DNA of 64,000 bases from Mytilus californianus (GCF_021869535.1 NW_026262581.1:74615955-74679954); one strand, 5' to 3'; positions 35,762-47,015 are shown, counted from the stretch's first letter. Translations and numbers: made by a program. The notes: generated by a model not told the origin, from the sequence alone.

Positions 35762-37048
35762 CTTAGGGTTACTAATTATCTACCATTTGGCTATGAACCT
35801 TAAGCTTATTGTTTTTAGCATGTGACAGCCATATGAACTTCTTTAATACCCCTTTTTTAAACTTTAAAACATAAAATTATGTGAAGTTCTTTGAATCTTG
35901 TTTTTGAGAGACAAAAATTATAACATGAATGCTGTTTCACGTTTCCTTTCCTTTACCAGATTTGTAAGGTTTTGTACATGATAATCACATCATTTCATAC
36001 CGGTCCTTATGAAATAAAAAATGTTGCAGCAACAATGCTGCAATGTTGCGGCTGCTGATCAGGTTGCCAGAAAATTGATGCCGGATAAGTGCTGAATGAT
36101 GCCACTAGCATCATTCTGGCTACAGTGCAGCGCTATTTCCTTTCATGACAAAAAGCGCCACAATGTTGCCATAAAGCACACATATAATTTTCTCATTCTT
36201 AATCTACTAAAATGATGCCAGAATAGAGCCAGAACATTGATAATGTCATTGATGATGTCACCAGTGTTTGAGCTTTTTACTGTGGTCATGGTGGTGTGTT
36301 AGAAGTGGACCATATGTTGCTTGAGCTTATGATTTTAGTGAAGAATTGGGTGTTCTGTTATTGTGAAGACTTGTATGTAAACTTAGATTAACATGATTAA
36401 TTAAATGCATTATATAAAAGTTCAATCTCTCATTTAATTAAATCAAGGAAATTGTCTTCTTCCTGATAGACCTGGAGAGCATTTTCAAAAAATCCTAATT
36501 AACAGGGACGAACTATCATCTAATGGGGCAAATTGGTACCTTCTGAAACATAAGTCATGGTTTCTCTTCCCTTTCTCAATTTAACCCTTGCTAAAATTTT
36601 ACAGAGCATGCTGAAGAAACCTCTAAAGACGGCTTGAAAGTGCTATTTGTTTGGAAAAAAATGTAGTATAATCACGAATTTAGATTGCTAATCAGACAAA
36701 ACACAACACCTTTGACTGAAGTGAAGGAGCTCCTGTTGGGATCATGGAAATTATGTTGGTGTTATTGAAGGTATAGATGTTGCATGTTGACAGTTCACGA
36801 GTTACACATTTTAACTTTCCTTTTCCTCAATGTGGGAAAATTAAGTACATTACATATAGGAATAACTTCTGAGGACAGAACTTTACTTTCTTTAGAAGAA
36901 AAAGTTATAATAATAACCCTGAGCACACAAAAAAATCATAACGTTAAATAAAGGAGTTAAAACTTTTTCTCGGGTATACTTAGCACTAAACTTGCCTGGT
37001 CAGACGTTACTTTACCTTTTTAGTCAATAATTAAACGAAGCCACAGCA

Positions 37049-37072
37049 TTTTCTGGCACCAGTGCCAGAAAA
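37049..37072. repeat. Perfect 11-bp-arm palindrome
   Basis: TTTTCTGGCAC, a two-base centre, then GTGCCAGAAAA. It sits beside sequence rich in TGCTGCAATGTTG-type words (35990-36260 and 37040-37200), suggesting the inner or outer end of a degenerate element within intron 2. Confidence 0.6.
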
Positions 37073-37288
37073 CTTATTTGCATATGAAATACGCTAATGC
37101 AGCATCATTGCCACAACATGTTGGTGCAATGAAGCTGCAACATAGCCCTAATGTTGTCACAACTACATGTATGCGCCAGAAGGCTTATAATCCGATAAGG
37201 GCGCGGACAGCCTCCTTTTATTCATGTTTACTTGAGATACATGTATGTTTTAAAATTCATGTTTTTATGTACATACATGTACATGTAT

Positions 37289-37400
37289 ATGACCCAACAA
37301 AAAAGTATGTGGGTTTACTATACACCTACCTACCCTAATTTCAGTATATGACCCAACAAAAAAGTATCTGGGTTTACTGTACCCCTACTTACCCTAATTT
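37289..37400. repeat. 57-bp tandem duplication
   Basis: ATGACCCAACAAAAAAGTAT starts at 37289 and 37346, each followed by GGGTTTACT and TACCCTAATTT. Non-coding. Confidence 0.8.
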
Positions 37401-37882
37401 TTGTCCCCTACCCTAAAGTTTTTTTCACTATTTTTGATTAAGTACTGTTTAAGTCACAATGTTGCTCCCATAGACTCAATGTAAAAAAATAATCCCTACC
37501 TACCTACCCTTTTTTTTTCAGCAAGTGACAGTAAACACACATTTTTTTGTTTGGCCTAAATAGTTTTGATAGTGATACACAGAATGAGATCAATTGTGTA
37601 TCTATTTTCTTTTATATTACAGCAATTTGTAGACTGTGTAGAGAAAAACTATTTGGAAATAACAGTATTGAGCATGTTGAGGAGGTATGTCTTTTCATAT
37701 ACATGTATAAATATGATTCCCTGTACACATGTATACTCAATAGTCAATAGTGAGTTTATTGTTATGTCATGTATATATATATATATATATATATATAGAA
37801 GTCTATAAAAAGGACCAACCAGCAAATTTACTATGTACCGGATCGTCTAGAATAGACGATACTGTGCAGATAAGGAAAAAAT

Positions 37883-38018
37883 TATATAAGTCTAGAGATT
37901 TGCACAACGATACTAATATAAGATGGTATTATACGAAGATGTTGTTAATTTATTAACAACATCTTCGTATAATACCATCTTATATAAGTATCGTTGTGCA
38001 AATCTCTAGACTTATATA
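37883..38018. repeat. Near-perfect 67-bp-arm hairpin between TA microsatellites
   Basis: The left arm 37883-37949 (TATATAAGTCTAGAGATTTG onward) and right arm 37952-38018 are reverse complements with one mismatch and a two-base loop. TA dinucleotide runs flank it at 37772-37797 and 38011-38037. A smaller stem (ATCGTCT / AGACGAT) lies just outside at 37842-37861. The hairpin is in intron 3 of the zinc-finger pseudogene. Confidence 0.92.
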
Positions 38019-38639
38019 TATATATATATATATATATGGGATCCATATTGTAACTACATGTCAAACTGCATATGTACTCAGTTTTACTATGACAAGAAAA
38101 AGAAGATCTTTCAATTCAGAAATAACATTAAACTTTAAAGTTCCAATTTGGTCTTCATATTCACTAAGCTTTTGCACATTTTATTTGGTAAACTAGTTTC
38201 ATCATTAAGCATTAGTAAAAAATCTATTAAAATAAAAACCAAGGTTTTAATTGATCTAATTTACATGTACACTTAGGGCCAATAGGGGTTAAACTATGCA
38301 TTCATGCATGCATAATTGAGGGTAAATTAAGGGTAAATTTCTAAATCATTTGTGTATAAAACATACCTCAACTGAACCCTAACCCATTCATATATTACTA
38401 AACCCTCTAAGATAGGTTGGTTTTTGCTTCAATATTATCACGTGTATTCCAGAATTCATTATTGTTCCAATTTCAATTAGTACCTTGTTAAAAATATTCT
38501 TAAAAAGTTTTTCTTTTCTTTTAACTTAGGAGAACACTATTGAGACAAATACAATGATCAAGATTGCAGAAGCTGAAATACTACCACCTTAAAGAAAGAG
38601 GGTAGGTATAACTGTATATAAAATAGTATCATTGCATAC

Positions 38640-38722
38640 ACTTTATAAGATGTCTCATAAACTTGACTTTATAAGATATCTTGTAAAAGTATTTAAGATA
38701 TCTTGTATAATATCAGATTATT
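38640..38722. repeat. AAGATATCTTA-type palindrome cluster
   Basis: Repeated ATAAGATATCTTGTA-like words. The same motif family recurs at 40140-40240, 40485-40535 and 40790-40870, always beside another inserted element. These may be termini of one repeat family. Confidence 0.55.
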
Positions 38723-38723
38723 A

Positions 38724-38848
38724 CATGGCATTTTTCATATCGCATGTATTATCAGCCCTATAGGTTTAATATCAGCCCAAGAGCCGCATTGCTTGAGGGC
38801 TGATATTAGCCGAGGGCTGATAATACATGTGATATGAAAAATGACATG
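38724..38848. mobile_element. Hairpin MITE, 125 bp
   Basis: Left CATGGCATTTTTCATATCGC and right ATATGAAAAATGACATG pair. The arms continue inward through GATAATACATG / CATGTATTATC and GGGCTGATATTA / TAATATCAGCCC to a loop near GCCGCATTGC. It lies in intron 4 of the zinc-finger pseudogene. Confidence 0.85.
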
Positions 38849-38958
38849 CTATGATCTTTTTATCATATGCTTCAACAATGGAGAAAAATAACAGATTAAT
38901 ATATTGATCTTTTTACGTGGTTCTTAAATAGCAGTTCAAAGAGTGAAATATTATAAGT

Positions 38959-39094
38959 TACATAGTGTGCTAGTGACCTAATACGGTATATATGGGGTCA
39001 GTAAATTCCATATGGGGTGAGAGCAAAGCTCGAATCCCCATATGGAATTTACTGACCCCATATATACCGTATTACGTCACTAGCACACTATGTA
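38959..39094. mobile_element. Hairpin MITE, 136 bp
   Basis: Left arm TACATAGTGTGCTAGTGACC and right arm GTCACTAGCACACTATGTA pair. The pairing continues through TACGGTATATATGGGGTCAG and its complement, and CCATATGGGG / CCCCATATGG, to a short loop GAGCAAAGCTCGAAT. Almost perfect. Intron 4 of the zinc-finger pseudogene. Confidence 0.9.
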
Positions 39095-39340
39095 AAGAAT
39101 TCATCTTACCGACCATCTTAACGTGTGAAATTTAGACTAGTGACCTATCAAAATGAGCACTGAAGTCTTCAATACTTTGAGCATTAAGAAACTTCTCTCA
39201 TTGATCCTACAAAAACAGCTGCCAACAATAACAACTTGTTAGGTTTAAATGTGTTTTATGAATTCATTTCAATCTTAATCATCAATTTCTTCGTCTGTTG
39301 AAATCTTTAAGATGTTTTCTCAATACCGTTTTGTTTTTAT

Positions 39341-39560
39341 AAAGGGACGCAACACCACTACTAACCGTGTATGAAATAAGCCCCGCCTCCTTTCTAACCT
39401 TATATGGAATATAAAGGGGACGTAACTCCACTCCTAACTGTGTATGAAATAAGCCCCGCCTACCTTCTAACCTTATATGGAATATAAAGGGACGTAACTC
39501 CACTACTAACCGTGTATGAAATAAGCCCCGCCTCCCTACAAACCTAATATGAAATATACA
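39341..39560. repeat. Tandem repeat, about 73-bp unit, three copies
   Basis: Units beginning AAAGGGACG at 39341, 39413 and 39486 share GTGTATGAAATAAGCCCCGC and ACCTTATATGGAATAT. The minus-strand open frame across it simply mirrors the repeat period. Confidence 0.88.
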
Positions 39561-40257
39561 CAGTCTCCACGCGGACGCTTTAAACCAATCATTTTCCTAG
39601 AAATGTATAGGAGGTAAGATAATCACGGATGTCAGACCCCAAATGTTGTACAATCGATATGAAATTTTTCTATCATATGCCTCAACAATGAAGATAAAAA
39701 ACCAGTTTGGTATATTTTAATACGGACGATAAAAAAATAATTCAACAATATACATAATAAACACTGTTTGGAAAAGTCAACATTTTTAAAGTAACTTTCT
39801 TAATTATGTTAAAAATGCATTTATTTTATCATTTGTTTATTGTTTGTTTTTTTCCATTTTACACAATATACTTTCCAGTATCCAAATAATTGTTTTGTAC
39901 CCTACTTTGTAATGTTTTTCACTGAAAACGTACCATTAAGGTGTATTTTCCAGAATTTGCCGAGTATTACCGGAATGCCATGCGATAACGTTACGGAAAG
40001 GCATGTGATAAAAGTCGAAGCATGTGATAAACTTTTCATATCAGACCGCTGAGCACCAATTCGAAAAAATATGGAATATACGTAAATGTAATGCTATTAT
40101 CATATGGTAAAAATCATATGTTATTTAGTCTAAGTATATGAGAATATATTTTATATCTTTCATGAGAGATCTCATAAAGAAGTTTATAAAGATATCTCAT
40201 AAACTTTAGAAGATATAAGATTTTCAAGATATCCAATTAGGAGCTAACTGTATTGAA

Positions 40258-40393
40258 TTTGCAGATTTGGAGCCATCAATCATGGATTTGATGGTCACAA
40301 ATTGAGTTTACTAGCGACACGTTAGCAGAGCCAGTAAACGGATATTTGCGACCATCAAATCATAGATTGATGCATATGGCTCCAAATTTTCAG
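40258..40393. mobile_element. Hairpin MITE, about 136 bp
   Basis: Left GATTTGGAGCCATCAATCAT with GGATTTGATGGTC pairs imperfectly with right GACCATCAAATCATAGATTG with TGGCTCCAAATTTTC. The loop carries GCGACACGTTAGC. It is bracketed by AAGATATC-type repeats, also in intron 4. Confidence 0.78.
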
Positions 40394-40540
40394 ATTGATA
40401 TATACCCTGAAAATTACGACTTTATCCAATGAAATTTGACGTACATACGTTACAACGAATGTTGCATTAGAATGAATGTTATAGGACATCTGATATAATT
40501 TATAAGATATCTTATAAAACAATTTTATAAGATCTCTTAT

Positions 40541-40793
40541 TGTCCCCCAACGGAGGGGACATAGAAATACCGGTGTCCGTGCGTCCGTCCGTCCAAAATC
40601 GGTTTCTGGACTGTTACTTTTGAACACCTTCATATTATTTCTTCAAACTTACACAGTTGAATGTTATTAGGTAAGGAAGATCCCTATTGATTTTGATGTT
40701 TCTAGTCATTCAAAGGTCAAGGTCACAAGTGCTTTATGGAAATATTATATTTTAGCACCATTGGGGGACCCCGGAGCCTCCTCTTGTTTAGTT
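40541..40793. repeat. Dispersed repeat starting TGTCCCCCAACGGAGGGG
   Basis: Begins with the small palindrome CCCCCAACGGAGGGG. It contains GTCCGTGCGTCCGTCCGTCC and AAAGGTCAAGGTCACAAG, and ends with GGGGGACCCCGGAGCCTCC. It interrupts an AAGATATCTTA-type repeat that resumes at 40795. I infer a non-autonomous mobile repeat from the clean edges. Confidence 0.6.
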
Positions 40794-42590
40794 TATAAGA
40801 TATCTTATTTATTTTTTTAGATATCTCATAAATTAGATATAAGATATTTCATTAACTTTATTTGATATCTTATCTTTTTATTCAGACATAGGAGCCCAAT
40901 AGTAATCAGCTTTCCGTCTGTCCGTCACAAACAGTTTTCACAAAATAAATCAAAAAGGCTATCACAAATCAATGTGAAAGTTTGATGGCTACCTATCAAA
41001 AAGCAGGGATATCACTAGTGAGCAATGACTCACAACACATCTTGTTTTATATTGTGTCTATCAGAATTCATTTAGTATCCAATCTTTTGTAGGCACTTGA
41101 TAAAGTACCAGGGAAGCGTTACAGGGTGAAGGTTGTTGACACAATTCTTGATTTAGATGTAACCAAGAATAAGGAAACAATAACCAATATTACAAGTTTT
41201 TACAACTTTAGATTTGAGAGCAGTCATTTGAGGATGTGGCAGACATACAATATTGATGAAGGTATTACTTTTATATTCAACATAAAGAAAAAAACAGATT
41301 ACAAATAACATATAGTTTTAAACATAACACAACCACTGAAAATACAGGGTCTGGCTTGTACACAGGTGGGTAAAAGAAGTCTATAAGTACTCAACCCTCT
41401 TCCGAAATCCTGGTTCAGAGGTTAAAAGTATATAAAGACAATTAAAAGCAATACCAATACTAAATTCAATAAACTCAGCACTTCATCTTAAAACATAAAA
41501 AATTAAATCATCTTAATAAAAAGGTTGCATTAAGCCTATTGATAAAAAAAACCACAAACTCCTAGACTAGAATGGATGCTATAAAAATTCACGTAATTTT
41601 ATATCATAAAGACATAAAAAATCTATAGAGTTTATGATATTGAAGTTGGTTATTTTTTTTAAACTTCCATATTGATCAATTTAACAAACAATAAAATGAA
41701 TACAGGTTCTTTAATTACAATTTTCATTTCAGGAAAGCTTGTGACTTAAAAATCAACAAAGAATTCTGTGCAGTTAAAAGTACTCAATGACTGGACAGAG
41801 ATGTCTTTTAATGACCTCATTACTGAAGGTAATTTTATAATTATTTCATTTACTAACTGTCATGTACAAAACTTAAGCACACTTGTAAGACAATGATCAT
41901 TATTATATTTTGTCCCAACAACCGAGAAAACCAACACAAAACTCAATAAACATTGTTATGCATCATTTAAATTCCCTGCTTGTGGGTTACAGGATTATGG
42001 GTATCGACAGAATCTTATTATAGATAATCAGGCTGCCCATTGTTGAAAGAGAAATTTATACATGTTGTATCGTTGTCCTTTTTAGGTCACCTGGCCCATT
42101 TTGAGTCCGTCTGGCATAAACTTTTTCAAAAATCTTCTGATACAACTGGGCCAATTGGAACTGAACTTGGTTAATGTAGTAAATTTGAATTTTTCTATTT
42201 TTATGGGAAACAATTTTTATTTTATTTATCCTCTTTTTAGGAACAGAACAGGCTTCAAAACAACAGAAGCAGACATTCATTTGTTCGATGGATGGTTGCA
42301 TTCAAGAGTTCAAGAACCAGATTAGTCTTGATCAACACCTCCTTCAAGTCAGCTGTGAATATAAGCTAGAGAAAGGCCCATCAAAAGATCAGGCAAAAGT
42401 TCTATATGCCCAAAAGCTGTCAAATAATGTACATCATTGTCCTGATATGCAAGCAGTCTTACTAGAAAATGCATGTACTACAGACTTGAGTGCCAAAGAA
42501 ATGTGATGGGCATTGAAAGTGAAAAAGAAAAAGATTTTCTTTAGCATCAAACAGAAAGAATTCATGACGGATTTATTTTATTTATCTTGA

Positions 42591-43873
42591 AAGGATGCAA
42601 AAAGCAGCCATATTGGATTCAACGACATTATATTTTCCCAATAAATAGGCAAAATAGAAAAAAAAAACGCCTACCTTAAACTACTTTTTAATAGCTTATA
42701 TCCAAATTTGAAGCGTAAACAAAGCCCCAAAACATACTATGTTACTGTTTTACACTTGAAGTATTCATATGACGTCATGATGTTGCTATGAAGTTTATGT
42801 GCCAAAGAAGTCAACAACATTTTGTGGAATTTTTATTTTAAGCAACTATATGTCCAAATAAAAAACAGAAACAATATCTTTATTGACTATTGCATTAGAA
42901 TGGATATAACTGTATTTTATTTTAAGGTTTGTGGACGTAAATCTAGATTTTACTGTTGCAATTATTCGTTTACCTAGCTCTGCTACAGGTCGCTAGGTTA
43001 ACTCAATTTGCGACAGTAATATCTACGTTTTATGTCCGAAAAGGTTAAAATACAATACAGTTATCTCCGAAATTACCTACACATGATTGCACCAATATGA
43101 GTTTAATATAATGAAATTTGCATGTACTTAGAAGGTGTTTTACTTTATTTTAAATATTTAAGTCGGACCATCATTTTACCCACACTGCTTTATAAATAGC
43201 AAACTTTGTTGATCTGTATCAGTTAAAAACTAATATGAACAATCAGTTCTTTCTTCCCTCTGTATTCAATAACAAAATTAAATCTTTAAAAATGTAAAGA
43301 TACATTCTTAATTTTAGAAAGAAAAAAAAATTGTAAAATTTTCAAAATTCAGTTACCATAGCAACCATTTTTATTAAATTTCATTAAACAAAACTATTTT
43401 TCTGGACTGAAAAATTTAACTGATCAATTTTATTAAATTGTAAGAAATTTAATGCCATCTTTGTATTGTTTAAATATGGAAATTATTTGGATCATTATTG
43501 ACTTGTAGAAAAATACAATTTACAGAATTTAAAAATCTTGTGTTTTTCATTCATTAAAAATATTTTTTGCAATTATTTGCCCATTGATTTTATTTTATAT
43601 TCTGGAAGACCTATATTGGTTCTTTCTAAATATACCTAACATTTTACTAGGAGACGCTGCATTCAAGAAAAAAATTCACTTGAATACCCTGTATTTACGC
43701 ATTTTTCACTGAAATCCAAATTTGCCATTTCAGCATATCTTTACTAGCTGGTAGCAAAATAACTGATAATGGTAAAAGTAAAAACATATGTGAATTTCAA
43801 ACAGCTTAAAGGTCAGTTATATTATATTATTCAGAAAAAAAGGATATGTTACACATAAATCAAGTACTAAACA
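42591..43873. other. Non-coding AT-rich spacer
   Basis: Nothing recognisable between the zinc-finger pseudogene and the DIRS-like reverse transcriptase. A short fold (TCTAGATTTTACTGTTGCAA with TGCGACAGTAATATCTACG, 42943-43028) surrounds a TAGCTCTGCTACAGGTCGCTA core, suggesting another small hairpin element. Confidence 0.45.
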
Positions 43874-43989
43874 GTGCAAAATGTCGTTTTTTCACTTTTT
43901 CAAGAGTTAAAATATGACCTTTTATTGCTAAAATCAACTTATGTGGTTTCCATGGCAACCGGAATATTCCGGAACAATTTGTTGCCTGT

Positions 43990-44900
43990 TATTGCCTTTA
44001 GGTATGGTACTGGCTATTATATAAAAGTTTCATCAAAATCATGTGTGCCAGACCCTATTAGAATTTCTTTGGTGGTTACAGAGAATTGCAAGAACGGGTA
44101 TAAACTACCATTTTACACTGTACCAAGCAATTGTTCACTAAAAAACAACAGATCGGCATTAGATAATCCTGAATTTGTACAGAGTGAGATAGACAAATTA
44201 ATACGTTTAGGTTGTGTGTCAAAAGTAGATCTCATACCAAAAGTGGTAAATCCTTTGACAGTAGCTAAGAATAAATATAAGTTGAGATTAGTTTCAGATG
44301 CTAGGCATATAAATCCGCGCTTGCATAAATTTAGATTTCTATATGAAGATGCAAGTGATTCATCAAATTTGTTTAACAAGCATGATTATCTGTTTTCATA
44401 TGATTTGAAGTCTGCATATCACCATATTGAAATATTTTCTAAATATAAAACATATCTTGGATTTGCATGGGAAATTTCAGGTAAAATTTCCTATTATGTT
44501 TTTAATATATTGCCATTTGGTATTTCAACAGCCGGTTACATTTTCAATAAAGTTACTAGACCAGTAGTACAGTATTTCAGACAAAAGAGTAGTATTTAGA
44601 TGATGGCATAGGTGGAGCGGAAAATTATGAGAAAGCATTAGAGATAAGTAATTAAGTGAACACAGAATTACAAATGTTTAGTTTTCTTATAGCAGAACAA
44701 AAATGCAACTGGCCACCTTCTCAGACAGTTACATGGTGAGGTTATTATGGGACATGTGTGTTGGTAAGATTTATGCGTCTCCTGAACGTTTAGATAAACT
44801 GAGAATTTTTTTAAAACATTTTCTCGAGAAAATATCTTCATGAAACTGTTTACTTAAAGCAAGGTTAGCGGCTTCATAAGTAGGTCAGATAATTTCTATG
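43990..44900 (+). pseudogene. DIRS-like reverse transcriptase relic
   Basis: Frame 43874-44599 reads NGYKLPFYTVPSNCS, KNNRSALDNPEFVQSEIDKL, VVNPLTVAKNKYKLRLVSDA, LFSYDLKSAYHHIEIFSKYK, TYLGFAW and FNILPFGISTAGYIFNKVTR, which are RT blocks in the style of DIRS-type elements. A shift just before the catalytic box separates it from YLDDGIGGAENYEKALEISN (44593-44652), which keeps both aspartates. Further stops follow (44653-44655, near 44740). The segment up to RLDKLRIFLKHF (about 44790-44830) is the connection domain. Inactive by shift and stops. Confidence 0.8.
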
Positions 44901-44998
44901 CAAGCAACTATGGGTAGTTTGGTTAAATTGAGAACTAGGAGTCTTTATGAATGCATAATGCAAAAAGCTAGTTGGGATTCGCCAGTTTTCATTAAAAA

Positions 44999-45247
44999 AT
45001 GGCATTTGATGAAGTCGTTTTCTGGCAGGAAAACGTAGAGTTCCTCAATGGAGAGGAACTGTTGGATGACAAAATCTGCACCAGTGTGGTGTACACCGAT
45101 GCCTCTGGTACAGGCTTCGGTGGGTATATAGTAGATTATGAAAAAAGCGAAGTAATAGGTTCATTGAAACCTGAGGAACAAGTAAAAAGTTCAACATGGC
45201 GTGAACTTGAAGCAGTTTATAAGATACAACAAGAACATGTACATTAG
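44999..45247 (+). pseudogene. DIRS-like RNase H domain relic
   Basis: The frame reads VVYTDASGTGFGGYIVD, where the Asp of TDASG is the first catalytic acidic residue of retroelement RNase H. SSTWRELEAVYKI follows, with the second acidic residue in WRELEA. It ends early at a TAG. Position and strand fit the RT to RNase H to tyrosine-recombinase order of DIRS elements. Confidence 0.75.
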
Positions 45248-45544
45248 TAATTCCCAAATGGACCTCAGCAGCCTTTTGGCCTTTGTTAGTGACGGAAAGG
45301 GGGGAGGGGACTGAAAACTTTTATTGTAGAGTCGGAAAGTTTTCCTCAAATCATATTTTACGAGGAAGAGGAAAAAACGGTATTTTTGGAATGTACAAAT
45401 CTGTATTTGACATGATCGCATTAAAATTTATTTTCAATTTATTAAAAACACATGTGCATAGGACATAACGGCTGAAACAAATTAAAATACTTACAACAAA
45501 ATTATTTTATGAATCGAAATAGATATTTATTGATTTAATTTATT

Positions 45545-46131
45545 TTGACAGGGATTCAACTAGGACAAACAATAGAAGACGAAATTTTAGCAGCTGGTGT
45601 GACGTCAAATAACTTTTCAACTTTAGCCAATCGAATGGTACATTTTCTATTACATTCTAGAAATGAAAATACAACTAAATTATATCATGGTGTTTTTCGG
45701 AGATTCGAGAAATTCATCATTTCTGAAGGCGGAGTGGCAATTCCAACAGAACCTATTCACGTGTCATTGTATCTAACCAAACTTTTAGACAATGGCTCTT
45801 CGCACAGTGTTTTACAAACTGCTTTTTACGCTATTAAATGGGCGCATAATATAAACAATTTAGATGATCCAACAGATAATAATTTCGCAAATTTTTTTAG
45901 AATCCTCAAAAAGACAAGAGCATAGTCCAAAAGTTAAGAAAGATATTATTGACTCAGCTGATATATTTAAGCTATGTGAAAAATATACTAATAATGAGGA
46001 CATAGGTGTAATAAGAGATTTAGTTATGATAGTGCTTGGTTATTCTGTTTTTTTTTACGATTTAGTGAAATCAGTTATATAAAATACAAAGATGTTAAAT
46101 TTTGTGAATCACATATAAATATTACTATAAA
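45545..46131 (+). pseudogene. DIRS-like tyrosine recombinase, truncated
   Basis: The frame reads FSTLANRMVHFLLHSRNENT, TKLYHGVFRRFEKFI and NGSSHSVLQTAFYAIKWAHN, a core-binding domain of phage-integrase type. After a shift near 45920 it continues PKVKKDIIDSADIFKLCEKY and GVIRDLVMIVLGYS. A run of nine T (46048-46056) breaks frame exactly before LRFSEISYIKYKD, whose Arg (46058-46060) would be the first catalytic Arg. The sequence stops after SHINITIK where repeat R5 begins, so the HxxR and nucleophile Tyr are absent. The truncation means no recombinase activity from this copy. Confidence 0.82.
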
Positions 46132-46136
46132 AATGA

Positions 46137-46470
46137 GTCTAAATTGAAAAGAACTTTCAAACCTATGATTGCGTTGGATAAAAACCGCAATTTTTATACG
46201 AGTGCATGCAAAACAAATTTCTTGTTAGAGGGGTCTAAATACAGCACAAACAACATTTTCCAAAAGACCAAAAAAGTGAAAAAGTATATTTTAACCAAAC
46301 GCTAATGACTAACAGGTCGAACAACAAATGTTTTTTAAATATATATATATATATACAAGTCGAAATTGAAAACAACGTTCAAACATATGATTGCGTTGGA
46401 TAAATACCGCAATTTTTATACGTGTGCATGCAAAACAAATTTCTTTGTAGAGGGGTCTAAATACAGCACA

Positions 46471-46478
<8 letters not shown>
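46137..46478 (+). repeat. R5 repeat, two tandem copies
   Basis: Copies at 46137-46295 and 46357-46478 share TATGATTGCGTTGGATAAA, CGCAATTTTTATACG, GCATGCAAAACAAATTTC and GGGGTCTAAATACAGCACAA. The period is about 222 bp. A reverse copy is at 54539-54682. R5 starts where the DIRS recombinase is truncated. TA microsatellites flank the second copy. Confidence 0.82.

Positions 46479-46527
<49 letters not shown>
46478..46527. repeat. (AT)n microsatellite
   Basis: About 24 AT dinucleotides. Shorter runs are at 46337-46354, 37772-37797, 38011-38037 and 53939-53956. Confidence 0.95.
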
Positions 46528-46528
<1 letters not shown>

Positions 46529-46720
46529 TGTCTGAATAATAGCCAACGATAAATCTTACGGTGCGATGGATCATATAATTATGATACAGTACACTACAAA
46601 ATATAATATAAAATAAGCAAGTCTAAAAGGGTACAACATTACCAAAAAAAAGTAAAATCATGAACAAATAATTAATATTTCGGAGGTCGGGCTTGCAGGT
46701 GTAGTCACTTCGATGGTTCA

Positions 46721-46803
46721 GTCTAGGTGGCAGAGTGGTCTAGAGCGCTGGACACAGTGCAGGCGGTGTTGTCTCAATAGCATGAGTTCAAATCCCGTCG
46801 AGA
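46721..46803 (+). mobile_element. tRNA-derived SINE, copy 1
   Basis: The internal RNA polymerase III promoter looks complete: A-box TGGCAGAGTGG at 46728-46738 and B-box GAGTTCAAATCCC at 46784-46796. The spacing fits a class II (Leu or Ser) tRNA with a long variable arm. An acceptor stem cannot be formed, so this is not a functional tRNA. The 3' body (GACCCCCATGGGTAGTCAAT, ACGCCAAACGCGCGATTC) runs to about 46890 and differs from copies 2 and 3. Confidence 0.82.
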
Positions 46804-47015
46804 CCCCCATGGGTAGTCAATGTCGTTTATATCTACCTGTGTGACGCCAAACGCGCGATTCTACGCCAGTACTTAAAACCTTCCATCCTTAATGGGTGGA
46901 TTTTACATAGATAAAAAAAATCGTATAATAAAAAAAGCAAAATGAGGATGTTAAATTTGATGTATGCCTTTTGGTGCTTCTTTGTTACATTTTTTTGTTT
47001 TTATAGTGATTAAGA

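Larger units (their letters stand above)
35284..42590 (+). pseudogene. Seven-exon C2H2 zinc-finger gene, decayed
   Basis: Seven GT-AG exons read consistently: 35284-35336, 35486-35637, 37623-37684, 38530-38601, 41093-41261, 41733-41828 and 42241-42590. Split-codon phases match at every junction (2, 1, 0, 0, 1, 1). The product starts MCSIKDFVGNCDNCSAD. It includes HVTPEMFQRIVTKTGIFIPI, a CRLCREKLFG motif, ALDKVPGKRYRVKVVDTILD, and in exon 7 a C2H2-like finger (FICSMDGCIQEFKNQISLDQ, His next) then TDLSAKEM, WALKVKKKK and FSIKQKEFMTDLF. Stops occur at 38590-38592 (TAA), 41747-41749 (TAA) and 42504-42506 (TGA), in otherwise well-kept frames. The order resembles multicopy animal proteins with one C2H2 finger and a basic C-terminal KQKxYLxxKF segment. 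I infer an unprocessed pseudogene; a truncated product or transcript remains possible. Confidence 0.75.

Noticed and set aside
33508..46131. Calling one intact DIRS element from gag to recombinase
   Set aside because: The 9.6-kb gap, stops, shifts and missing terminal repeats do not support a single element. It is kept only as a hypothesis.
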